Below, in pieces: positions 32,304-40,590 of a stretch of DNA of 64,000 nt. Position 1 is the stretch's first letter. Every line of letters starts with the position of its first letter. Below the pieces are notes generated by a model. The model was not told the DNA's origin, did no database searches, and saw only the letters and a program-made list of their open reading frames with translations. The position numbers and the translations under genes are program-made. Source of the DNA: JBAZTO01 sp041661865 (GTDB taxonomy: Bacteria > Planctomycetota > Phycisphaerae > SM23-33); NCBI GenBank assembly GCA_041661865.1, contig JBAZTO010000008.1:26752-90751 (forward strand), written 5' to 3'.

Positions 32304-32442
32304 GGAGGTGGGGTTCCTACCCCACCTCCTTTTCTTTATCTTTCGCCCCGCGGTTATCGCGGCGGAGTAGGAACTCCGCCGCGCGTCCGCGACAGAACGA
32401 TTCCGCGTGCAACAGGCCCGCCTGCCGGCAGGCAGGTTGCAC
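32304..32442. repeat. Cluster of three different perfect hairpins
   Basis: Hairpin 1 is GGAGGTGGGGTTCCTACCCC and the following ACCTCC (32304-32329). Hairpin 2 is GCGGCGGAGTAGGAACTCCG and the following CCGC (32359-32382). Hairpin 3 at 32407-32442 pairs GTGCAAC with GTTGCAC around GCCTGCCGGCAGGC. They lie in the divergent-side gap (32277-32553) that otherwise holds nothing I recognise. Confidence 0.65.
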
Positions 32443-32553
32443 GTCCTACTCACTACGCAACTGACGACATACAGTTACAAGGGTATGGTCGCACTCGGAA
32501 AGGCCCGCTTAACGTCCATATGTTTCCACAAGGCGAAGTGGGACCGAGGTCGA

Positions 32554-34503
32554 TCATTGTCCGTGCTGCTGTGCCTGTAGGGCCAGTTCGAGGTTCTTCC
32601 TGGCTTGGGGATAGTCAGGCTGTAGCCTCAACGCCTCCTGAAAATGGGGAATGGCTTCGGAGAATCGGCCGAGACGACAGAGGGCGTTGCCCAGGTTGTT
32701 GTGGGTATCGGGATAGTCCGGCCGCAACCGCAGTGCCTTCTCATACTGGGCGATGGCTTCGGACATCCGGCCAACGGCAGCCAGGGCGATGCCCAGGTTG
32801 TTGTGGGCATCGGGATAGTCCGGCCGCAACCGCAGTGCCTTCTCATACTGTGCGATGGCTTCAGAGAATCGGCCGACACGACAGAAGACGTTGCCCATGT
32901 TGTTATGGACATCCGCAGAATTCAACCCCAGCCTCAGCGCCTGGTGGTAGTGCGCCATGGCCTCGTCGAGCCTGCCCTGTGTCGCCAGATCGCAGCCCAG
33001 GTTGACATGGGCCTCAGCATTATTGGGATCCAGCTTCAACGCCTGCCGGTAGTTAGTGATTGCCTCGTCGATCCGGCCCCGATCCGAGAGTACGAAGCCC
33101 AGATTGTTGTGCGCCCGGCTATTGTCGGGGACTTTGCCGACGGTGTCGGTCCACAGGGCCAGTTCGGAGCGGTAGTCTTCATTCCGCACCGCCGTCAGAT
33201 AGATGCCGCCGGCAATCAAGGCGCCTGCCATCGCCAGGGGAATCGCCCATCGGAGCCATTGTCCTGGTTTGCCCCCGGCCCCTTCCGCGGAAGTCAGTCG
33301 CCTCCAAGCCCAATCGCACGGAACCACCGCCAGCACGGTCACCGCCGCCAGGGGCAGGTACATGCGATGCTCAGCCATCGTCTGAGTCACCACCGGAACG
33401 ACGCTGGAGCTGGGGGCCAGGATCATGAAAAACCACGCGCCCAAAAAGCCCGCCCACGGCCAGTATCGAATCGCGACGACCGTCAGGATCACCAGCAGGC
33501 CAATGGCAATGGCGAAGGGGACGATCTGTGCGGGCCCCGTAGCCAGGCCTGTCCCATAATCAATCACCAGCGGCGCCGGCCAGAACGACAGGCGCAAGTA
33601 GTGAACGATCGCACCAAACTGCGTGCAGGCATAGTCCCAGGAGCTGATGCCATGGCCAAATCCCGCCGTCCCGCCACGGCTCTTGGCGTGTATCACCACT
33701 ACCGCCAACAGTCCCCATGTCGCCGCCAGCGACAGGTACAGGCCCCAGCGGCGCTTGACCGCTTCGCGGAAGGAATGCGACACAAAGGTGCGGTCATAAA
33801 GCAGCACCAGCAGCGGCACGGCCACGAGAGTTTCTTTGGTGGCCATGCCGACCAGGCAGGCGCCTATAGCCGCTATTTTCCATTTCAAGGCCTTGTCGGC
33901 CTCGAAGGCCCGGATGCAGCAGTACAAGGTGAGCAGGGATAGCAAACCGGCCAGGGACTCAGCCCGCTGGGAGATGTAGGTCACCGACTCGGTCTGAAGG
34001 GGATGAACCATCCAGACCATCGCCACCGCCAGAGCCCACAGGTCCGCCCGTCCTTCAAACCGCTCGCGCAGACCCGACAGCCGCAAGGTCCTCCGGAGGA
34101 TCCCGAACAGCGTCAAGGCCGCCAGGATGTGTATGGCCAAGTTGACGGCGTGGTAGCCCCAGATGCGGGTTCCACCGAGGGCGTAGTTGATCGCCAGCGT
34201 GAGGTTCACCACCGGCCGACCATCTACGGGCGAACCGTTGTGGTGCATGGACAAAACAGGGCCGATGGGCCAAAGGCTCCTGATCGTGGGGTTCTCCATG
34301 ATCGCGGGGATGTCATCAAAGACGAAGGCCCCCTGGAAGCTGTTGGCATAAGCCACCGCCGCGGCGATCGCTATCAGCAGGGCCGCGAACACCAGTGTCC
34401 AAAGCGATTCTTCGCGGGGCCCGATACGCCCCGGCCCCGATGGGGGGCGAGGCTTGGTCTGTTTGCCCAGAGAGTGCCGTTGTGTCCGCATAGGCCGAGA
34501 CAT
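32554..34503 (-). CDS. GT-C-type membrane protein with five C-terminal TPRs (TMTC-like)
   Basis: About 649 aa. The N-terminal two thirds are polytopic (about ten or more helices) and begin after a basic leader. The first luminal/periplasmic loop carries FVFDDIPAIMENPTIRSLWP, the acidic signature of GT-C O-mannosyltransferases of the TMTC/PMT type. The last about 180 residues are five TPRs (for example AHNNLGFVLSDRGRIDEAIT). Probable use of a polyprenyl-phosphate sugar to glycosylate exported proteins is inferred. Two adjacent TPRs are nearly identical at DNA level (32700-32890), a recent duplication. ATG 34503 is my choice; 34491 is possible. Confidence 0.8.
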   Translation of the reverse strand: MSRPMRTQRHSLGKQTKPRPPSGPGRIGPREESLWTLVFAALLIAIAAAVAYANSFQGAFVFDDIPAIMENPTIRSLWPIGPVLSMHHNGSPVDGRPVVNLTLAINYALGGTRIWGYHAVNLAIHILAALTLFGILRRTLRLSGLRERFEGRADLWALAVAMVWMVHPLQTESVTYISQRAESLAGLLSLLTLYCCIRAFEADKALKWKIAAIGACLVGMATKETLVAVPLLVLLYDRTFVSHSFREAVKRRWGLYLSLAATWGLLAVVVIHAKSRGGTAGFGHGISSWDYACTQFGAIVHYLRLSFWPAPLVIDYGTGLATGPAQIVPFAIAIGLLVILTVVAIRYWPWAGFLGAWFFMILAPSSSVVPVVTQTMAEHRMYLPLAAVTVLAVVPCDWAWRRLTSAEGAGGKPGQWLRWAIPLAMAGALIAGGIYLTAVRNEDYRSELALWTDTVGKVPDNSRAHNNLGFVLSDRGRIDEAITNYRQALKLDPNNAEAHVNLGCDLATQGRLDEAMAHYHQALRLGLNSADVHNNMGNVFCRVGRFSEAIAQYEKALRLRPDYPDAHNNLGIALAAVGRMSEAIAQYEKALRLRPDYPDTHNNLGNALCRLGRFSEAIPHFQEALRLQPDYPQARKNLELALQAQQHGQ

Positions 34504-35191
34504 TTCCCGAATGACCGTTCGCTGACTTAGCTTGTCCCCATGCGATGGACAGTTTCCAGCCTGGAATAAGGTGGAACCGTCGTCATGGGGAACATTCCCG
34601 CTGCTGTTGCGGAGGGAGTCCGGCGACCTGAGCAACAGCAGCACGCGCGGCGATGGAACGCCCATCGCCTGTCTCAATGATATCGAGCCGCTCCGGCATG
34701 GCAAGGGTCTTGCGGTCCCTCTGTCTTGCGGTCCCTCGCCGATGCCTCCAACCCCGTACACGCTGCCTGGCGTCTGCCGCCCGAGAAGATTCCGCCCTCA
34801 CTATTTGTTCTGAGCCAGCCACTCAGCCTTGGTCATACGGAAGTGGCTCTTGCTCATGCAACGGTCACACTTCCTATTGTGCTCTTAGCCTGAAGGGCTG
34901 CGATACCCGTGAACACATGCGAGATTATCGCAACCCTACAGATGGCTGCAACCCATCAACGGCTATCCACCCAAGGCGTCGCTTCGCTTGCCTTGGGCTA
35001 CGGCTCTGTCAGGCTTTCAGCATGAAGCGCAGGTTTGTTGCATTCAATCCGACAGGTGCCACGGCTGCGCCGCGTGCAGCCGTGCATGACGCCGACACTG
35101 CTGCAAACACCGCAGCAGTGGCACCCGATCCGGGGGAGTTGGCTGAAGATTCCGCGTGCAACGAGTTGCACGCCCTACGGACCGGCGGCCG
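34504..35191. other. 688-bp gene-poor region with several repeats
   Basis: No convincing gene is seen; GC is lower than in the neighbours. It contains an 11-bp stem hairpin GCTGCTGTTGC/GCAACAGCAGC (34600-34642), a two-copy tandem GTCTTGCGGTCCCTC (34707-34737), a hairpin CCAAGGCG...CGCTTGCCTTGG (about 34971-34998), a family B element (35055-35125) and a family F fragment (GATTCCGCGTGCAACGAGTT near 35149). A micro-ORF at 34801-34857 is discussed as a finding. It must hold the promoter for the TMTC-like gene. Confidence 0.55.
35055..35125. repeat. Family B three-way-junction repeat, copy 2
   Basis: Same plan as 28411: outer GGTGCCAC/GTGGCACC with inner GGCTGC...GCAGCC and CACTGCTGC/GCAGCAGTG hairpins. 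The flanks are different from the other two copies, so the core defines the element. It lies downstream of the transglutaminase gene. Confidence 0.75.
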
Positions 35192-36679
35192 TTATCTTCT
35201 CAGTTGCACCTGGGCGATCTTGAAGTCGCCCAGCGTATTGACCATGCCCAGGAAGTCCGCCGGGTTTCCGTCGCCGCTGGCCAGGGCGATGTGGGCGACG
35301 TCCCATCCGCCGGGGAAGGTGGGGTCGAGGTTGATCCATCGGTCGCCGACGAAAGCCCGCACCCAGGCGTGGGGGCCGAAGACGTCCCGCTGTTCCTGGA
35401 ACTCCGGGACGTAGGCCATGCCGGCCACCACCTGGGCGGGGATGCCCACGGCGCGGCACATCGCGGCGGCCAGCACGGCGTGCTCGGAGCAGTCCCCTTC
35501 CCTGCTGGCAGCGGCCTCGGCCGCCGTGGCGTAACCGACCGACAAGTCCTTGGTGCTGATATACCCGTGGACAAACCGCTCGATCCGCCGGGCGGCCTCG
35601 CCGGCGTCGGTGGTGTTGCCGACGGCCTGGCGGGCCAGGTCGATGATCTCCTTGCGGTCGCTCTCAAGGTAACGGGCCGGCTTCATCGCAGCCAGGGCCA
35701 GCGGGTCGCTGCCGGCGTAGGGGAAGCGAGCGCCGGAGGGCACCGGCACAGCCGAGACGTTGACGGTCAGCCTGCCGTTGACGCCGGGCAGCACGTGTTG
35801 ATTGGGCAGTGTGGGAACGTTGAGTTGCCCCGGCCGCGTGGCCAGGAGCACGATGGTGGCCGAACGAGCGCCGGCCAGTCCGGTCAGCGGTTGGGGGCTG
35901 GGCAGGAGGGTCTTGCTGAGGAAGTCCACCGCGCCGTTTTCGCTCTGGGCCACCTCCTTGGAACATGAAATGATCTCCAGGCTCATGCCCAGGCTGTGCA
36001 GGGTGCTCTTGAGAGTCCTGGCCTGATCGTCCAGGTACTCCACCGTCTGCACAGTTCCCGTCGGGCCGGACATGACAGTCGTGGTCTCGGTGGCCTGCAC
36101 GGTTCGGCCCAGCAGGTTGATCTTCTTCCTGGGCCCGACGGTCGTCTCGAACTTCACCGGCGCCAGCGAGGTGGTCTCAAAAACCGTGCCGCTGTAGGTC
36201 GTGCCGGCGGCCAGGCCCTTGCTCAGGCGATACAGTCGCAGGCCCTCGGTGAGCATCGCGCCGGACGGCCAGGGCATCTTGCGGGTATCGTCTCCGCCGC
36301 CGGTCTTGCTGACGATGGTGAGCATGCCGCCCGAATCGATGGCGCCCTCGACTTCCTGGCTCATCAGGCTCATGTCCTGCATGCTGCGGAAGCCCAGGGG
36401 CCTGCCCTTGTCGGTCTCGATGGAGACGACCTCCTGCGTGACGGCGATCTCCATCAGGCCTCGGCCGGCGACGATCTCCATCCGGTTGGTGGTGGTCACC
36501 TTCCCGCCCTCGACCTTCCGCGTCTCGACCGATTGGCCGATCTTACTGCCATCGGCGAAGACGGCGTAGTAGTCGGTCTGTTCTGCCACCGGGGCCGGGG
36601 CCTCGGCAGCATGGACAGGCGCCGCCGACAGCACCGACACCAGGAACGCCGCCATGATCGTGATCCGCTTGCCAGACAT
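35192..36679 (-). CDS. Exported transglutaminase-like protein
   Basis: A 495-aa protein with a cleavable signal peptide (MAAFLVSVLSAAPVHA ending about residue 24). The C-terminal transglutaminase-like domain has the papain-type triad C397 in REGDCSEHAVL, H437 in FGPHAWVRAF and D452 in INLDPTFP. The N-terminal 330 residues are beta-rich and of unknown role. Such proteins are usually periplasmic peptidases or crosslinkers; activity is not predictable. ATG 36679 has AGGAGAGG 4-5 bp upstream, and the longer in-frame reading to 37021 runs into the dus gene, so it is rejected. Last gene before the repeat-rich gap. Confidence 0.88.
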   Translation of the reverse strand: MSGKRITIMAAFLVSVLSAAPVHAAEAPAPVAEQTDYYAVFADGSKIGQSVETRKVEGGKVTTTNRMEIVAGRGLMEIAVTQEVVSIETDKGRPLGFRSMQDMSLMSQEVEGAIDSGGMLTIVSKTGGGDDTRKMPWPSGAMLTEGLRLYRLSKGLAAGTTYSGTVFETTSLAPVKFETTVGPRKKINLLGRTVQATETTTVMSGPTGTVQTVEYLDDQARTLKSTLHSLGMSLEIISCSKEVAQSENGAVDFLSKTLLPSPQPLTGLAGARSATIVLLATRPGQLNVPTLPNQHVLPGVNGRLTVNVSAVPVPSGARFPYAGSDPLALAAMKPARYLESDRKEIIDLARQAVGNTTDAGEAARRIERFVHGYISTKDLSVGYATAAEAAASREGDCSEHAVLAAAMCRAVGIPAQVVAGMAYVPEFQEQRDVFGPHAWVRAFVGDRWINLDPTFPGGWDVAHIALASGDGNPADFLGMVNTLGDFKIAQVQLRR

Positions 36680-36716
36680 AAGCCTCTCCTTGGGGATTCG
36701 GCGCGGCGCGGCGGCA

Positions 36717-37700
36717 TTATCCCTGATAATACTGCTCGAGTACCGCGTGCCAGTCCCCGGCATTTTTGACGTTGATGAACGCCGTTCGCACCTTTCCAGG
36801 CATCGGATGCATCCGGGCATACTTGATGCCGAACTTCCGCATAATCTTAGAGGTCTTCTGCCCGTAAAGCCCCACGGCGTGGTCAAAATGCCACGCCAGC
36901 GCCTCTCGCTGCTCGGAGATGGGCGGCTTGGAGATTTCCCGCCCCGCCGCCAGGTCGGCCGCCTGGCGGAAGAACCACGGGTTGCCCATCGCGCCGCGCG
37001 CGACGGCCACCGCGTCCACACCGGTCTGCGCGAGCATGTCCAGCGCCGCGGCTGGCGTCAGCACGTCGCCCGAGCCGATGATCGTGCGGTCGGGGAACCG
37101 CCGCTTGACCTCGGTCAGGAAGTCCCAGTCGGCGCGGCCGACGTACTTCATCTCCACGCTGCGGGCGTGGACGGTGATGGCCGCCACGCCGGCCTCGAAG
37201 ACCCCCTCGGCGATCCGCCAGAACATGTCATCTTCGTCGGCGGTCCGATACTTGCGGCGGACCTTGAGGGTCACGGGCTTGGTCGCCACGGCGGTGACGG
37301 CCCGGGCAATCGCGACGGCGTGATCGGCCTGGCTCATGAGAAACCCGCCGCGCCTGCGACGCAGGGCCTTGTGGACCGGGCAGGCGAAGTTCAGGTCCAC
37401 CACGTCGAAACCCTCTTGGCAGACGATCGCGGCGGCGCCGGCCATCATCGCCGGGTCGTTGCCGATGAGTTGCCCCGCCACCGGATGGTCGAGTTCGTCC
37501 AGGCGCGTCAGGCGGCGGCGGAGCTTGCCCGTCAGGAGCATCTGCTTGTCGAGCATCATCTCGGTGGTGCAATAGGGCGCGCCGAACCGGCGGCACAACA
37601 GCCGGTAGGACAGGTCGGTGAATCCCGCCAGCGGGGCCAGGATGATGGGAAAATCCACCTGGATGCCGCCGATCCGGAATGGTTTGAGCGTTACTGTCAT
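36717..37700 (-). CDS. dus: tRNA-dihydrouridine synthase
   Basis: An FMN enzyme that reduces uridines in the tRNA D-loop. It is 327 aa. The substrate-side catalytic Cys is C107 in DLNFACPVHKALRRRRGG. Other family blocks are IILAPLAGFTDLSYR at the N terminus (FMN loop) and VHARSVEMKYVGRADWDF with the FMN phosphate block VAVARGAMGNPWFF. ATG 37700 is chosen; a TTG two codons earlier is the alternative. It is upstream of the transglutaminase gene on the same strand with a 37-bp gap, so they may share a transcript. Which Dus subfamily cannot be decided by eye. Confidence 0.93.
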   Translation of the reverse strand: MTVTLKPFRIGGIQVDFPIILAPLAGFTDLSYRLLCRRFGAPYCTTEMMLDKQMLLTGKLRRRLTRLDELDHPVAGQLIGNDPAMMAGAAAIVCQEGFDVVDLNFACPVHKALRRRRGGFLMSQADHAVAIARAVTAVATKPVTLKVRRKYRTADEDDMFWRIAEGVFEAGVAAITVHARSVEMKYVGRADWDFLTEVKRRFPDRTIIGSGDVLTPAAALDMLAQTGVDAVAVARGAMGNPWFFRQAADLAAGREISKPPISEQREALAWHFDHAVGLYGQKTSKIMRKFGIKYARMHPMPGKVRTAFINVKNAGDWHAVLEQYYQG

Positions 37701-38019
37701 GGGCAAATAGTAGTGCCGTACCCGGAAAGGTTCTATGCCTTTTTCGGTTCATGGCCCATTTCCGGGAAGCCACCGTCGAATGACGAATTCCGAAGCTCGA
37801 ATGTCGAAACAATGACGAATACCCAAATGACGAAAAACACCGCTTCGTCCGCCGTATTCGAGTTTCGGAATTGATTCGTCATTCGGATTTCGTCATTTGT
37901 CATTGGGCTTGCCATTCCCCGGAATCGGGACAAGAACCTTTTCTTCGTGGCACAGTTTTTCCAGACTGTTCCCACCTGCCGGACATTTCCATTTTGATCG
38001 GCCGGCGCGATTCTCTATC
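37701..38019. other. Intergenic region between dus and rimO with a large palindrome
   Basis: Divergent promoter region. It contains the family D palindrome (37779-37904) and, after it, a stretch with CACAGTTTTTCCAGACTG and CATTTTGATC before rimO. I see no gene. An in-frame extension of rimO to 37897 lacks coding character. Confidence 0.5.
37779..37904. repeat. Family D palindrome (AATGACGAATTCCGAA... type)
   Basis: The left arm AATGACGAATTCCGAAGCTC and the right arm ATTCGAGTTTCGGAATTGAT plus TCGTCATT are inverse. Further AATGACGAA units lie in the left interior and TTCGTCATTTGTCATT at the right end. It is AT-richer than the surroundings and between divergent genes. Confidence 0.7.
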
Positions 38020-39390
38020 ATGGGCTCCGTGCATGACAAACCCTTGAAAGTCGCGATGGTCTCGCTGGGCTGCCCCAAGAACCTGGTGGACAGCGAGAAG
38101 ATGCTGGCCGCCCTGGCCGCCGGCGGCTGCCTGGTGGCTGCGCCGATGGATCAGGCCGACGTCATCGTCGTCAACACCTGCGGGTTCCTCTCCTCGGCGC
38201 GCGACGAGTCGCTGGGCGTGATCGCCGAGGCCCTGGACCATAAGCGCCGCGGCAGCGCCCGCCGCGTGGTGGTGGCCGGCTGCCTGGTCAACCGCGACGC
38301 CGAGAAACTCTACGACCTGGCCCCCGACATCGACGCCATCGTCGGAGTCAACGACCGCGACACGATCCTCTCGGCCGTGCTGGGCAAGGGGCCGGTCAGC
38401 CGCGTCCGACAGCACCCCCCAGCGCGCACCGGCGGCCAGGCCGCAAAGGGACGCGCCCCCGTGATCGCCTCCGACGCGGGCAGGTTCCGCCTGACCCCGC
38501 GGCACACCGCCTACCTGAGGATCGCCGAGGGTTGCTCGCAGCGATGCACCTTCTGCACCATCCCGGCCCTTCGCGGCCCCTTCCGCTCCAAGCTGCCGCG
38601 AAGCATCCTGGCCGAGGCCAGGGAGCTGCTGGGCGACGGCGCGCGGGAGTTGAACATCATCGGGCAGGACATCACCAGCTACGGCCGGGATCTGGACGGC
38701 AAGGCCAACCTCTCGACCCTGCTGGGCCGGCTCGACACGCTCGACGGCGCCCGCTGGCTGCGGCTGATGTACGCCTACCCCAAGCGTTTCGACCCGGAGT
38801 TGATCGACACGATGGCCGCCGCCTCGCACGTGCTGCACTACGTGGACCTGCCCCTCCAGCACATCGCCAACCCCGTCCTTCGCCGCATGGGGCGGGCCGT
38901 GACGCGCAAGGAAACCGAGCTGCTGCTGCGACGCCTCAGGGCGGCCATGCCCGACGTGACGATCCGCACGACCTTCATCGTGGGCTTTCCGGGCGAGGGC
39001 AGGGGCGAGTTTGGGGAGTTGCTGGACTTCGTGCGGGACTTTGAGTTTGACGCGCTGGGGGTCTTCGAGTTCTCGCCCGAGCAAGGCACTCCGGCGGCCT
39101 CGATGGGCCCGGCCGTCACGCCGCGAACCAAGGCGCGGCGGGCCGAGGCGATCATGCTTGCCCAGCAGGAGATCGCCTTCGCCGCCAATCGCCGCAGGAT
39201 CGGGCGCGTGCTGGAGGTGCTGGTCGACGGGCTCGACTCCGCCGGCCGGTGCGTGGGCAGGCACGGCGGCCAGGCGCCCGACATCGACAGCGTCTGCTAC
39301 CTGACAGTCCCGCGGCCGGGCGGACGCTTCGTCCGCGTCAAGGTCATCGACTGGCAGGACTACGACCTGATCGTCCAGCCACTGGATTGA
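38020..39390 (+). CDS. rimO: Ribosomal protein S12 methylthiotransferase
   Basis: A radical-SAM enzyme that methylthiolates the conserved Asp of ribosomal protein S12. It is 456 aa. The N-terminal UPF0004 [4Fe-4S] ligands are C18 (LGCPKN), C54 (NTCGF) and C88 (AGCLV). The radical-SAM cluster ligands are C172, C176 and C179 in GCSQRCTFCTIPALRG, a RimO-type sequence rather than MiaB (GCNxxCTYC). A C-terminal TRAM domain is present (about 385-456). ATG 38020 begins MGSVHDKPLKVAMVSLGC. Identification secure. Confidence 0.95.
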   Translation: MGSVHDKPLKVAMVSLGCPKNLVDSEKMLAALAAGGCLVAAPMDQADVIVVNTCGFLSSARDESLGVIAEALDHKRRGSARRVVVAGCLVNRDAEKLYDLAPDIDAIVGVNDRDTILSAVLGKGPVSRVRQHPPARTGGQAAKGRAPVIASDAGRFRLTPRHTAYLRIAEGCSQRCTFCTIPALRGPFRSKLPRSILAEARELLGDGARELNIIGQDITSYGRDLDGKANLSTLLGRLDTLDGARWLRLMYAYPKRFDPELIDTMAAASHVLHYVDLPLQHIANPVLRRMGRAVTRKETELLLRRLRAAMPDVTIRTTFIVGFPGEGRGEFGELLDFVRDFEFDALGVFEFSPEQGTPAASMGPAVTPRTKARRAEAIMLAQQEIAFAANRRRIGRVLEVLVDGLDSAGRCVGRHGGQAPDIDSVCYLTVPRPGGRFVRVKVIDWQDYDLIVQPLD

Positions 39391-39440
39391 CGATTAGATT
39401 CCTTGTCTGTTTTCATAACTGACGTTATCTTGTGCCCAGC

Positions 39441-40085
39441 ATGAACTGGAAGCTGCCCAATCAACTGACGGTCGGCCGGATCGCCCTGGCGGCGGGATTC
39501 TTCGTCCTGCTGGGCCTGTACGAGCAGGGTTCGCCCGCCGGGCCGGCGCTGCTCAACGCGGCCTTTGCCCTCTACCTGATCGCCGGGATCACCGACGTGC
39601 TGGACGGCTACCTGGCCCGCAAGCTCAATCTCGTCAGCGCCTTCGGCAGAATCGCCGACCCCTTCGTCGACAAGGTGCTGGTGGTGGGCGCCTTTGCCAT
39701 GCTGGCGGGGTCCAACTTTGCCTTCAGCGCCGCCGGCAATCTTCCCGACTCGCGCCTGCCGGCCTGGCTCACCGGCCAGATGGCCTCGTCGGTGCAGGCG
39801 TGGATGGTCGTGGTCATCATGGCCCGGGAGTTCATCGTCTCGGCCGTCCGGGGCTACAGCGAGAGCTGCGGCATCAAGTTCCCCGCCACCTCCGCCGGCA
39901 AGATCAAGATGTTCGTCCAGTCGCTGGCCATCTGCATGGTGCTGGTCCAAATGGCCAACGGACCGACGGTCGCCTGGGCAGCCGATGTCAAGGTGGCCCT
40001 GGTCTGGCTGGCGACGATCGCGACGGTGCTGAGCGGCCTGGCATATATCGGCAAGGCCAGAAAGCTCCTGACGGCCGATGAATAG
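39441..40085 (+). CDS. pgsA: CDP-diacylglycerol--glycerol-3-phosphate 3-phosphatidyltransferase
   Basis: An inner-membrane enzyme making phosphatidylglycerophosphate. It is 214 aa with about six helices. The CDP-alcohol phosphotransferase motif D-x2-DG-x2-AR-x8-G-x3-D-x3-D is intact (DVLDGYLARKL from D52, then GRIADPFVD). ATG 39441 (MNWKLPNQLTVGR) is chosen over a GTG at 39432. It overlaps pgpA by 8 bp. The next gene performs the next step, so specificity for PG phosphate, rather than another alcohol, is well supported. Confidence 0.92.
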   Translation: MNWKLPNQLTVGRIALAAGFFVLLGLYEQGSPAGPALLNAAFALYLIAGITDVLDGYLARKLNLVSAFGRIADPFVDKVLVVGAFAMLAGSNFAFSAAGNLPDSRLPAWLTGQMASSVQAWMVVVIMAREFIVSAVRGYSESCGIKFPATSAGKIKMFVQSLAICMVLVQMANGPTVAWAADVKVALVWLATIATVLSGLAYIGKARKLLTADE

Positions 40086-40590
40086 CCTCCGCAAACTCAT
40101 CGTCACCGGGCTGGGAACCGGCTACCTGCCCGTCAGCGGAACGTGGGGCTCAGCCGTCCCTTGTGCCGCCTACCTCGCCCTGGCTTGCGCGATGCGCGGC
40201 AAGGGCCAGGACGCGGCTCCTCTGGGCCTGGCGCTGAACCTCCTGATGGCCGCCGTCGCCGTCGTCTCCTCCATCGCCTGCGTGCGGCTCGGGGCATTCG
40301 CCGAGCGGACCTTCGGAAAGAAAGACCCCCGCCAGTGCACCATCGACGAGTGGGCCGGCCAGGCCGTGGCGCTGCTGCTGCTGCCGGTTTCCGCGCCCGA
40401 TCGCATCTGGCAGTGCGTGCTGACGGCCTTCCTGGCCTTCCGCTTTTTCGATATCCTCAAGCCCCCGCCGGCCCGGCAGATGGAAAAGCTGCCGCAGGGA
40501 TGGGGCGTCCTGCTGGACGACCTTGTGGCCGGCGTGTATGCCAACCTGGTCAGCCAACTGATCCTTCGCCTTGGACTCCATCTATGTTAA
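40078..40590 (+). CDS. pgpA: Phosphatidylglycerophosphatase A
   Basis: Removes phosphate from phosphatidylglycerophosphate to give phosphatidylglycerol. It is 170 aa. Family motifs: GTGYLPVSGTWGS (10-24 region), CTIDEWAGQ and FDILKPPPARQMEKLPQGWG followed by LLDDLVAGVYAN. It starts inside the pgsA end and its own end overlaps the uppP start by 7 bp, so the three genes are tightly coupled. Membrane-bound. Confidence 0.94.
   Translation: MNSLRKLIVTGLGTGYLPVSGTWGSAVPCAAYLALACAMRGKGQDAAPLGLALNLLMAAVAVVSSIACVRLGAFAERTFGKKDPRQCTIDEWAGQAVALLLLPVSAPDRIWQCVLTAFLAFRFFDILKPPPARQMEKLPQGWGVLLDDLVAGVYANLVSQLILRLGLHLC

Noticed and set aside
34653..35414. 253-aa plus-strand open frame over the repeat-rich gap
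   Set aside because: Ser/Arg/Cys-rich translation crossing family B and F repeats and running antisense into the transglutaminase gene; no domain.
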